A stretch of 38,078 bases of DNA from JAGFIY01 sp964499285 (GTDB taxonomy: Bacteria; Bacteroidota; Ignavibacteria; Ignavibacteriales; Melioribacteraceae), in NCBI GenBank assembly GCA_964499285.1, contig CAZCLA010000029.1, positions 1 through 38,078 of the forward strand. Reading direction: 5' to 3'. Position 1 is the first letter of the stretch; the number at the start of each line of letters is the position of its first letter. The notes below the pieces were generated by a model that was not told where the DNA came from, made no database searches, and saw nothing but the letters and a program-made list of their open reading frames with translations. The position numbers and the translations under genes are program-made. Below, one piece after another: positions 1 to 7,363 of this stretch.

Positions 1-6
1 GTTTCG

Positions 7-34
7 TTAGCCAACGACTTAAGTCGTTGGTTAA
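7..34. repeat. Palindromic repeat (REP-like hairpin)
   Basis: Positions 11-30 are a perfect 20-nt palindrome (CCAACGACTTAAGTCGTTGG). With one G-T pair it extends to 7-34. The CCAACG/CGTTGG arms resemble the first hairpin of the composite repeat near dinB (11754-11773), so it is probably one more member of a dispersed palindrome family. No T-run follows on either strand, so it is not a classical terminator. Confidence 0.6.
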
Positions 35-124
35 TAAGAATGAATTTGTTGAAAGTAGAAAAATGATTTTGATGAAGTAAAATTTTATTATCTGCTGATT
101 GAAGCAATCTCTAATAGTTATAGA

Positions 125-153
125 TGTAGGACAAGTTTGCAGCTTGTCCTACA
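125..153. repeat. Inverted repeat, 11-bp arms
   Basis: TGTAGGACAAG (125-135) and CTTGTCCTACA (143-153) are perfect inverted arms around a 7-nt loop. The hairpin lies 25 bases beyond the stop codon of the tlpA-like gene. It could stabilise or end that transcript, but no U-tract follows in that direction, so a dispersed palindromic repeat is the simpler reading. Confidence 0.55.
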
Positions 154-177
154 AGTATTCTTCTATAGCTGAAATAA

Positions 178-789
178 TTATTTAATTACCGGTAAACTGA
201 AATTAGCCGCAACTCCCTTATCCCCTTTCGATCCGTTAAAAGCGGCTTTAATCTCTTCTACGTACTGAGATTTCGGGATCAGTCCAACGTGCTGCGAAAT
301 AATATTTCCTTCTTTATCTATCACAAAAGAAGTCGGGATTGAACGAATTCCGCCATAAGCGTTTATAACGTTTTGATCTCCTTTAACAATGGGATAATTT
401 ATATTAAAATCGTTCATAAAGGGTATAACGTCGTTTGCTGTTTGACCGCCTCTTGTTATTGCATCTAGTGAAATTCCAATTATTTCGAGACCGTCATCGC
501 CAAATTCTTTTTTTAGTTCAACTAAATCCGGAATTCCTTTTCTACAAGGCGGACACCATGTAGCCCAAAAATCAAGCAGAACAACTTTGCCTTTATATTC
601 TGAAAGATCGAGCATAGCGGTAGATTTTTTCACATAATTCGGAGGGTACGGACCTTGTCCTTCGTCCTTACCACTATTATTTACAATAAAAAACACTAAA
701 GCCGCGGCAAGAAAAATTCCTGTATAAAGCCAGCTTTTCTGTTTCTGTGTCAATCCTCCGGATTTTTTTGCTTCGTTTTTCTTACTCAT
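178..789 (-). CDS. TlpA/ResA-like membrane-anchored thioredoxin
   Basis: A 203-residue thiol-disulfide oxidoreductase of the TlpA/ResA/AhpC-TSA type. A charged N-terminus is followed by one membrane segment (about residues 20-37), so the thioredoxin domain should face the periplasm. The active site is WCPPC, with cysteines near residues 79 and 82. The downstream cis-proline region reads RSIPTSFVID, as the fold requires. The family reduces periplasmic thiols, often for cytochrome c maturation. ATG at 789 is preferred because GGAG lies 8 bases upstream; an in-frame TTG at 801 would add four residues and overlap that site. It is the last gene of a three-gene minus-strand cluster, with 36 bases separating it from the DUF1858 gene. 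Confidence 0.9.
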   Translation of the reverse strand: MSKKNEAKKSGGLTQKQKSWLYTGIFLAAALVFFIVNNSGKDEGQGPYPPNYVKKSTAMLDLSEYKGKVVLLDFWATWCPPCRKGIPDLVELKKEFGDDGLEIIGISLDAITRGGQTANDVIPFMNDFNINYPIVKGDQNVINAYGGIRSIPTSFVIDKEGNIISQHVGLIPKSQYVEEIKAAFNGSKGDKGVAANFSLPVIK

Positions 790-825
790 ATATTTCTCCA
801 AATCTTTTACTTTTTTTATTATACA

Positions 826-1050
826 TTATTTCGAATTTTCAGCCAATAATTTAGTTAATTCTTCCTCGAATTTTAAAATATCTTCTTCTCCAAATCCTTT
901 TTCTTTTGCTGCATCTTCTAAATTTCCCCAAATTGGTTCACCACATCTCAAGCATCTTATCCCTTCGTTCATTAAATAACTTACGGATTCGGGCAGAATA
1001 TTAACCAAATCTTCAATTTCAATATTGCGGGTCACTTTATCAATTTTCAT
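826..1050 (-). CDS. DUF1858 domain protein
   Basis: A 74-residue protein matching the DUF1858 pattern: an N-terminal helix-rich part (VTRNIEIEDLVNILPESVSYL) and the CLRCGEP cysteine pair near residues 34-37. These small proteins are usually soluble and occur alone or fused to redox and hybrid-cluster proteins; their role is unknown. The ATG at 1050 is chosen over the in-frame ATG at 1086 because GAGGC lies just upstream. The longer form would also share 47 bases with the preceding gene, whereas this start overlaps it by 11, which suggests translational coupling. The CxxC pair fits with the thioredoxin gene downstream, but a functional link is inference. Confidence 0.8.
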   Translation of the reverse strand: MKIDKVTRNIEIEDLVNILPESVSYLMNEGIRCLRCGEPIWGNLEDAAKEKGFGEEDILKFEEELTKLLAENSK

Positions 1051-1258
1051 TTTTTGCCTCATCCTTGCGTTTTGCGGGAAATGCAAGTATTAATCCCATC
1101 AATGCACCGTAAGCAGTTGAAATATAAGGATTACCAGTAATCGCGCAGCCTCCCTCACAACCAACAAAGTAGTAATAAGAAAATCCCGCAGCGCCTCCCA
1201 ATAAAGTAAAAATTATAGTTCTTAAAGATATATTATATTTTTTTAATAGTGTTTTCAT
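1040..1258 (-). CDS. DUF6132 family small membrane protein
   Basis: A 72-residue protein with two hydrophobic segments (about residues 13-32 and 46-61). Between them is a cysteine-containing loop, YYYFVGCEGGCAITGNPY, that is characteristic of the DUF6132 family. Function is not known. In many Bacteroidota-type genomes the family sits beside thioredoxins and rhodaneses, so a thiol or sulfur role is plausible but unproven. It is the first gene of the minus-strand cluster with the DUF1858 and TlpA-like genes, and its 3' end overlaps the next gene by 11 bases. An AAGAG sequence lies shortly upstream of the ATG. Confidence 0.8.
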   Translation of the reverse strand: MKTLLKKYNISLRTIIFTLLGGAAGFSYYYFVGCEGGCAITGNPYISTAYGALMGLILAFPAKRKDEAKNEN

Positions 1259-1299
1259 AATCTCTTAATATCTCCGAAAAGAAAAAATGTTCCGAAAAA

Positions 1300-1324
1300 C
1301 TTTATACATCAATTTGTTTGATGT
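1300..1324 (-). promoter_or_regulatory. Candidate promoter/operator of the DUF6132-tlpA cluster
   Basis: ACATCAA (1306-1312) and TTGATGT (1318-1324) form a perfect 7-bp dyad with a 5-base spacer. On the minus strand the dyad runs straight into TATAAA (1305-1300), a plausible -10 about 40 bases before the DUF6132 start codon. The dyad would then occupy the -10/-35 spacer, where a repressor would act. The half sites are ATCAA...TTGAT, the reverse order of an FNR box, so this is not called FNR. Confidence 0.3.
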
Positions 1325-1417
1325 TCTAAACACGAAAAAGATTCGTTCACTTGCTCTTAGAATACCTATTTAATACTTTTAAAGTCATTTTTAGCCAATT
1401 AATTTACGGAGTGGGTG

Positions 1418-2212
1418 ATGCCCGAATTCGAAAAACATTTGTATATGATTGTCTTTCCCATTAACGCTTTAGTTGCCTCGCAATTAGATCCGACTAAGTT
1501 CGGAGAACATTACACAACCGGAAGCGCAAAACATTTTTCCGGAAAGGTTATTTTTGCCGAGATCGATATAAATTACAGACACGATTATTTTGATATCGAT
1601 TCATATCTTGAACAAACCGTCCCTCATGAGGAAGATGGAAGTCCTAAGAAAACTAAATTTATATGTTCTTACAACGTTTTGGAACATGTTGAATTATCGG
1701 CAATAAAAAAATTATTTTTGTGCACACGCAACGGTAAGGTTCTTCCCATTGAACCTGCCGAATATAAAGCAATTAACGAACCCGGTTTGATTAGAATTTA
1801 CCAGGAAATTACACCGCTAGAAACCTTAGTTGCCTCAACAAAAGATCAGCGCGAGTTTGGTAAATTCATTACGACTGAAACAAAATCGAAGGGAGCACCT
1901 AAAATTTTCTTCACTCAAATTGATTTTAATATTGATCACTTTCTCCAGACCAACAAAAACAGAGAGATATTTAATATTGATCTTCCCGGTGTTAATCCTT
2001 ACCGCTTTTTTGACTGTATTAAAGAACTACAGGACAAACCGGAAAAGCTCACTAAAACAATTGGTTTGGGAAGTCTTCTCAGAGAAATATCCTACAAATT
2101 CTTGCGTCACGGTTTTTGGTTTGCTTCCGGGGATGAATTGAAATTTTTCCCTATGCCTTCGGAAACCGAATTGGAAAATAAATATTTTTACTGGTGGAAG
2201 TTTGTGAGATAA
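1418..2212 (+). CDS. Hypothetical protein with internal duplication
   Basis: I do not recognise this 264-residue protein. It has no signal peptide or membrane segment and is probably cytoplasmic. Residues about 13-53 and 133-172 align as a repeat. Both carry a proline, then LVAS, an acidic/basic stretch ending in FG, and a GKVIFAEIDIN or APKIFFTQIDFN strand. The protein therefore looks like a tandem duplication of a roughly 120-residue domain with a diverged linker. The C-terminus is rich in aromatic residues (YFYWWKF). ATG at 1418 is chosen because GGAG lies 6 bases upstream; a GTG at 1415 is in frame. It is a single-gene unit with its own terminator, divergent from the tlpA cluster. Confidence 0.75.
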   Translation: MPEFEKHLYMIVFPINALVASQLDPTKFGEHYTTGSAKHFSGKVIFAEIDINYRHDYFDIDSYLEQTVPHEEDGSPKKTKFICSYNVLEHVELSAIKKLFLCTRNGKVLPIEPAEYKAINEPGLIRIYQEITPLETLVASTKDQREFGKFITTETKSKGAPKIFFTQIDFNIDHFLQTNKNREIFNIDLPGVNPYRFFDCIKELQDKPEKLTKTIGLGSLLREISYKFLRHGFWFASGDELKFFPMPSETELENKYFYWWKFVR

Positions 2213-2220
2213 AAATTATT

Positions 2221-2248
2221 AAGCCCGGCATAGCCGGGTTTTTATTTT
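2221..2248 (+). terminator. Rho-independent terminator
   Basis: The core stem CCCGGC (2224-2229) / GCCGGG (2233-2238) has a three-base ATA loop. It is extended by A-T and G-T pairs and followed by a T-rich run (TTTTTATTTT). It lies 8 bases after the stop of the duplicated-domain gene. Confidence 0.85.
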
Positions 2249-2317
2249 CTACCATTTTTCCGGGTTGAATAATTCCAATAAAGTTCACAATTTCTTTTTG
2301 TTATAAAAGGGATTAAA

Positions 2318-4906
2318 ATGAAATTTACACAAAGTGCTCTCTTGACTGCCGCACTTTTATCATTCGTGATTATTAGCAGAATCGATTTCAAAACTACTAA
2401 TTCGACCTCGGTTATTAAATCTAAAAAATTTGATAATTATCCAAGCGATTGGGCATGGATTCAGAGAACCTTTCCTTTCTACAAAGCGGATTTAAGTGTT
2501 TATTCGGAAGCAATAAACGAACGGAACAATATTTTATCCGAAACTGGAAACGACAAATCCACACAAGCAACTTGGAAATTTGCCGGACCAATAAACATTG
2601 GCGGAAGAATAAGTGATATAGAATTCAATCCGCTTAATCCAGAAATTGTTTATTCGGGAGCAGCAACAGGCGGCGTTTTCAAATCAACAGATACTGGAGT
2701 AAGTTGGTTTCCTGTGTTCGATAATCAAGCTATACTCCCGATCGGAGATATAGCAGTCGATCCTATTAACCCGGATATAATCTATGTCGGAACAGGAGAG
2801 GCAAATGGCGGGCATAATAATTTTCCCGGGGCGGGAGTTTTTAAATCAACGGATGCTGGAAATACATGGGAAAATGTCGGACTTAAAAACACTGCGCATA
2901 TAGGGCGAATAATTGTAGACCATACTAACCCGGTAAATATTTATACTGCAGCTGTCGGCTCAAATTTCGATATATCTCCTGATAGAGGTGTATTTAAATC
3001 CACAAACGGAGGAAATACTTGGACAAAATCATTATTCGTATCCGATTCAACCGGGGCAATTGACTTAATTATTGTTCCGAACGATCCTTCAACTTTATTT
3101 GCTGCTATGTGGGAACGAGTAAGACGGCCCGGCAGAGGTCAAAGCGAATCCTCTTACGGACCGACGAGTGGTATCTATAAAACAACCGACTTCGGAACAA
3201 CCTGGATTAAACTTGGGGTGGATGAAGGTCTGCCGTCCGATAATTCACAAGTTGGAAGAATAGGTTTGGCAATTTCAAATATTGAACCGTTTTCAATTTT
3301 TGCAATGTACACAAACGGAGGAGAGTATTCCGGTCTTTATAAATCAGAAAATCTAGGTTCGACTTGGACTCTAGCAGATCCGGGTTTTCATATCTATGAT
3401 GGAAGTGCAAATTTCAGCTGGTATTTTGGACAGATAAGAGTTAATCCTCACGATCCTTCATTTGTTTATGCACTTGATGTTTCTTTTATGCGGTCCTCGG
3501 ACGGCGGAAATTCATTTCCACATCAGTTAGGATACAATGGCGTTACTCACCTTCATGTCGATCACCACGCGCTTGCATTTCATCCTAATGACCCTAATTA
3601 TATTATTTCCGGAAATGACGGCGGTATTAATATTTCGACCGATAACGGAATCACCTGGTCGCAGCCTGCTCATCTTCCGATAACGCAGTTCTATGAAATA
3701 GCTATAGATCTTAATAATCCGGCAAGACTTTACGGGGGAACGCAGGATAATAGTACGATGCGAACCAAAACCGGCAGCATTGATGATTGGGAAATTATTA
3801 TGGGCGGTGACGGATTTTATGTTAATGTTGACTTCAATAATCCTGATATTATTTATGCAGAATGGCAGTGGGGAAATTTGTATAAATCAACCGATGGCGG
3901 AATCAATTGGGAGTGGGCAAGAAACGGCATTAATCTTAGCGATCCGACTAATTGGTCAACTCCAGTCATTATGGATCCGAACAACAGTCAAACTCTTTAT
4001 TACGGAACCAACAGAATTTACAGAACTACAAACGGCGCCGCAAGTTGGAACTCGATTAGTTCCAAACTAACCACTTCAACTTCGGGTTTGGGAACTATTA
4101 CCACTATCGCTGTATCTCCGATTAACTCAAGAATTATTTATGCCGGAACGGATGATTCTAATGTTTGGGTTTCACCAGATTCCGGAACGTCCTGGCAGAA
4201 AATTTCGAACGAACTTCCCGAAAGATGGGTTACAAGAGTTGTTCCCGATCCTTCAGAAGAAAGCAAAGTTTATGTTTCCTTTTCGGGATTGAAATGGAAT
4301 GATCCTCAGCCTCATATTTTTAAAAGTTATAATATGGGAATGACTTGGAACGACATTAGTTCAAATCTTCCGGATATTCCCATTAACGCGTTAGCGGTTG
4401 ATAACAATAAACCGGGCCAATTGTACATCGGAACCGATGTTGGTGCTTTTGTAAGTTATAACGACGGAGAAACCTGGACTGTTTTAGGCGAGGGACTTCC
4501 TGCAGTACCGGTTTACGATATGAAAATTCATCCAACTGAAAATTATCTCGCAGCCGGAACGCACGGAAGATCAATGTATAAACTCGATCTCAATAATGTT
4601 ACGAGCGTGGATTCAAATGATAAAATAATTGCCCAAAAATTCGAACTTTTTCAAAATTATCCTAATCCATTCAACCCAACAACGACGATAAAATTTGTAC
4701 TTGCGGAATCTGAGCCGGAAAACGAAGTTGTTTTAAAAGTTTATGATATTCTGGGTAAAGAGGTTGTCGAATTATTAAATGATAAATTGAAATCCGGAAC
4801 TTACGAAGTTGTATTTAATTCCGATAATTTATCGAGCGGAATTTATTTTTATAGATTAAGAGTTAATGATGCCTCAAAAACCCGGAAAATGATTTTACTT
4901 AGATAA
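2318..4906 (+). CDS. Exported BNR/Asp-box repeat protein with T9SS sorting domain
   Basis: An 862-residue exported protein. An N-terminal hydrophobic signal (residues about 6-20) is followed by about a dozen Asp-box motifs of the form K-S-T-D-x-G-x-T-W spread over residues 120-760. This is the layout of a sortilin/Vps10-like or BNR-type beta-propeller. The last 90 residues (KFELFQNYPNPFNPTTTI onward, ending KTRKMILLR) are a type A T9SS C-terminal sorting domain, so the mature protein is expected at the cell surface or outside. Asp-box propellers occur in sialidases and other glycosidases, but no catalytic set was identified here, so no enzyme activity is assigned. AAGGG lies 8 bases before the ATG. 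The GH66 gene follows after 31 bases, probably in the same transcript. Confidence 0.88.
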   Translation: MKFTQSALLTAALLSFVIISRIDFKTTNSTSVIKSKKFDNYPSDWAWIQRTFPFYKADLSVYSEAINERNNILSETGNDKSTQATWKFAGPINIGGRISDIEFNPLNPEIVYSGAATGGVFKSTDTGVSWFPVFDNQAILPIGDIAVDPINPDIIYVGTGEANGGHNNFPGAGVFKSTDAGNTWENVGLKNTAHIGRIIVDHTNPVNIYTAAVGSNFDISPDRGVFKSTNGGNTWTKSLFVSDSTGAIDLIIVPNDPSTLFAAMWERVRRPGRGQSESSYGPTSGIYKTTDFGTTWIKLGVDEGLPSDNSQVGRIGLAISNIEPFSIFAMYTNGGEYSGLYKSENLGSTWTLADPGFHIYDGSANFSWYFGQIRVNPHDPSFVYALDVSFMRSSDGGNSFPHQLGYNGVTHLHVDHHALAFHPNDPNYIISGNDGGINISTDNGITWSQPAHLPITQFYEIAIDLNNPARLYGGTQDNSTMRTKTGSIDDWEIIMGGDGFYVNVDFNNPDIIYAEWQWGNLYKSTDGGINWEWARNGINLSDPTNWSTPVIMDPNNSQTLYYGTNRIYRTTNGAASWNSISSKLTTSTSGLGTITTIAVSPINSRIIYAGTDDSNVWVSPDSGTSWQKISNELPERWVTRVVPDPSEESKVYVSFSGLKWNDPQPHIFKSYNMGMTWNDISSNLPDIPINALAVDNNKPGQLYIGTDVGAFVSYNDGETWTVLGEGLPAVPVYDMKIHPTENYLAAGTHGRSMYKLDLNNVTSVDSNDKIIAQKFELFQNYPNPFNPTTTIKFVLAESEPENEVVLKVYDILGKEVVELLNDKLKSGTYEVVFNSDNLSSGIYFYRLRVNDASKTRKMILLR

Positions 4907-4937
4907 TTTTTATAAGCTTCAAAAAAAATACTGTTAT

Positions 4938-6965
4938 ATGAGAATAATTAGTCTTTTCTTATTGATATTTTATCTGAATACTTTAATGATTTATTCTCAA
5001 TCAATAGTTTCTCTTTCGACAGATAAAGCAAGATACTCTAATGGAGAAACAGTAAAAATAAAGATAGAACTTGAAGAAATCGGGAATACTCATTCAATCA
5101 TTATCGAAGTTTATCATCTTGCACAATTGTTGGATGAAATCAATTATACTTCGATTACGTCGAATGAAATTATATTTGAATGGCTGCCTCCCGAAGACGA
5201 CTTCAAAGGTTATCTTGTAAGTGTTAAACTTCTGGAACAAAGTATACTTCTCGATAATAAATTTATTGCTGTTGATGTTTCTTCCGATTGGTCAAAATTT
5301 CCACGCTATGGATTTGTTTCGGATTATTCAGAAAAAAGTGATGAACAAATAAGTACAACGATTGAAAAACTTAACCGATATCACATAAACGGTATTCAAT
5401 TTTACGATTGGCATTGGAAACATCATGTTCCATTGAAAGGAACACCTGAGAATCCGGCCGATTACTGGCTTGATATTGCTAACCGAACCAACTACTTAGC
5501 AACAATCGAAAAATACATCGATGCCGCACATTCGAAAAATATGAATGCAATGGCTTACAATCTATTGTACGGAACCATGGAAGATGCTTGGCAGGATGGA
5601 GTTGAAGAAGAATGGTATATCTTTAAGGATCAATTTCATTTCGAAAAAGATGAGATAGATTTATCGTTTTGGGGACATTACCTCTATGTCATGAATCCTT
5701 TATCAATAGAATGGAAAAATTTCATCTTTCAAAAAATGAATGATGTGTTCGATGCAATAAATTTTGACGGATGGCATATTGATCAACTCGGTGATCGAGG
5801 AACTCGATATGACTACTCAGGCAGTCTTCTCCGGATCGATCAATCTTTTTCGCAATACTTAATTGAAGCATCGGAAACATTAAACAAAAAGTTGGTGATG
5901 AACGCGGTTAATCAGTATGGTTATAAACAAATTGCCGATTCCCCGGTCGATTTTCTTTACAGCGAAGTATGGTATCCCAATGACACATATTTTGAATTAG
6001 CGAATATTATTGGTCAGAATTATAATTATTCAGAGGGAACAAAAAACACCGTCCTCGCAGCTTATATCAACCACGATCTTTCCGAAAATCAAGGTTATTT
6101 TAATGTTCCCGCAGTCCTACTGGCAGACGCTGTAATATTTGCATTCGGTGGTGCTCATATTGAACTCGGCGAACACATGCTCGGGCATGAATACTTCCCC
6201 AACAATAACTTAGCAATGTCTCATGAACTTGAAAAAAAATTAGTTGATTATTATGACTTTCTTACTGCTTATCAAAATCTTCTTCGAGATGAAAGAACTT
6301 TTTTTGTTCCATCGATTACAAGTGGATTTAATTATGAATTAAAACCATGGCCTCCTTCGATTGGTAAGATTTCAACTGTGGGAGTAAAAACTGAAAATGA
6401 AGAAATAATACATTTAATTAATTTTGCGGGAACATCAACACTTTACTGGCAAGATAATGAAAGAACACAGACCGAGCCAGTATTGTTTGAGAATATCGAA
6501 ATTAATATTGACGTCGAAAAAATTCCGGAAAGCATTTGGATTGCCTCCCCGGATTTCAGCAACTTAGTTCCGCAAGAGCTTCAATTTGAGAAAGACGCAG
6601 ACAAAATTACGGTTACAATTCCTAAACTATATTATTGGTCGATGTTAGTTTTAGATTACAACGCACCTACATATATTTCTAATGAAATTAATGACCTTCC
6701 GAATAAGTTCGAACTGTTCCAGAATTACCCAAATCCTTTTAATCCAACTACAGTTATCAGTTATCAGTTATCAGTAAACGGCAAAGTATCCTTAAAAATT
6801 TATGATATTTTGGGAAGAGAGGTTGCGGTACTTGTAAACGATTACCAATCGGCGGGAAATTATCAAGTAGAGTTTAATGCGGAAGGTTTATCTTCAGGAG
6901 TTTATTACTGCCGGATTGAAGCCGGAAGTTACAGCCAGACAAAAAAAATGAACCTGCTGAAATAG
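4938..6965 (+). CDS. Exported GH66 glycoside hydrolase (dextranase/cycloisomaltooligosaccharide-forming type)
   Basis: A 675-residue protein with a signal peptide (about residues 1-20, ending MIYSQ), an N-terminal beta-sandwich and a catalytic barrel of family GH66. Recognisable features are WSKFPRYGFVSDY at about 118-130, the nucleophile region FDGWHIDQLGD with Asp282, and the acid/base region YSEVWYP with Glu343. GH66 enzymes cleave alpha-1,6-glucans or cyclise them. The C-terminal roughly 85 residues are a type A T9SS domain nearly matching that of the preceding gene (KFELFQNYPNPFNPTT), so the enzyme should be secreted or surface-bound. No Shine-Dalgarno sequence is visible before the ATG. 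A heptamer repeat lies in the sorting-domain coding region. Hydrolase versus transglucosylase cannot be decided from sequence alone. Confidence 0.88.
   Translation: MRIISLFLLIFYLNTLMIYSQSIVSLSTDKARYSNGETVKIKIELEEIGNTHSIIIEVYHLAQLLDEINYTSITSNEIIFEWLPPEDDFKGYLVSVKLLEQSILLDNKFIAVDVSSDWSKFPRYGFVSDYSEKSDEQISTTIEKLNRYHINGIQFYDWHWKHHVPLKGTPENPADYWLDIANRTNYLATIEKYIDAAHSKNMNAMAYNLLYGTMEDAWQDGVEEEWYIFKDQFHFEKDEIDLSFWGHYLYVMNPLSIEWKNFIFQKMNDVFDAINFDGWHIDQLGDRGTRYDYSGSLLRIDQSFSQYLIEASETLNKKLVMNAVNQYGYKQIADSPVDFLYSEVWYPNDTYFELANIIGQNYNYSEGTKNTVLAAYINHDLSENQGYFNVPAVLLADAVIFAFGGAHIELGEHMLGHEYFPNNNLAMSHELEKKLVDYYDFLTAYQNLLRDERTFFVPSITSGFNYELKPWPPSIGKISTVGVKTENEEIIHLINFAGTSTLYWQDNERTQTEPVLFENIEINIDVEKIPESIWIASPDFSNLVPQELQFEKDADKITVTIPKLYYWSMLVLDYNAPTYISNEINDLPNKFELFQNYPNPFNPTTVISYQLSVNGKVSLKIYDILGREVAVLVNDYQSAGNYQVEFNAEGLSSGVYYCRIEAGSYSQTKKMNLLK
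6751..6775 (+). repeat. Tandem heptamer (CAGTTAT) inside the T9SS domain of the GH66 gene
   Basis: CAGTTAT occurs three times in a row (6751-6771), followed by a partial fourth unit. It lies within codons for the sorting-domain strand VISYQLSV. Because 7 is not a multiple of 3, gain or loss of a single unit would shift the frame and remove the sorting signal. Confidence 0.8.
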
Positions 6966-7312
6966 ATTTTTACTAAACCGGTTCATACACTAATACCGTC
7001 TAATTGATTCTCACCTTTTCGTAAAATTCTGCCTAAGCCGGGTATGATGTGAACGGCACTACATCGAGACTTGAGCGGTTCTTCTGCGGCTCTACATCGG
7101 TTTCAAATACTTTTCAAATAGAATTCAGATTAAAAGTTGACAGTTACTGTTCACAGGTTGCAAGTTGAAGGTTTAATGATGCAAAGGTATTCAAAAAATG
7201 TCATTGCCGTCCGATTCTCCCAAAGGGATAGCTATGCCAAGTGGACGGATAAAAGAATTACAATGCAAGAGGGCTTCAGCGCCATTTTTACGAATATCCG
7301 ACTAATTTGCGG
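6966..7312. other. Repeat-rich spacer, no supported gene
   Basis: This non-coding stretch lies between the GH66 gene and the palindrome of the ATPase gene. It contains CCGTCC (7207-7212) and GGACGG (7243-7248) as distant inverted arms with an inner TCCC-AAA-GGGA hairpin (7218-7228). The same CCGTCC/GGACGG arms occur in the composite repeat near dinB. Around 7140-7175 is low-complexity GTT/GAAGG-type sequence. An 88-codon open frame crosses it but shows no protein-like composition. Confidence 0.5.
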
Positions 7313-7348
7313 ATTATTGCAAAAAAGTCTTGACTATTTTGCAATAAT
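7313..7348. promoter_or_regulatory. 36-nt near-perfect palindrome upstream of the DUF4143 ATPase
   Basis: The arms ATTATTGCAAAA (7313-7324) and TTTTGCAATAAT (7337-7348) are perfect inverted repeats. Inside them AGTC (7326-7329) and GACT (7332-7335) also pair around a central TT. The whole 36 nt is therefore symmetric except for one A/A mismatch. TTGACT (7330-7335), a possible -35 element, sits at the centre, with TAATAT at 7352-7357 as a weak -10. The right arm ends 15 bases before the ATG at 7364. This is the geometry of an operator controlling the ATPase gene. An RNA hairpin is the alternative. Confidence 0.55.
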
Positions 7349-7363
7349 GCTTAATATTTACGT

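Noticed and set aside
1306..1324. FNR/CRP-type binding site
   Set aside because: Half-site order is ATCAA...TTGAT with a 5-base spacer, the reverse of an FNR box, so only an unnamed dyad is reported.
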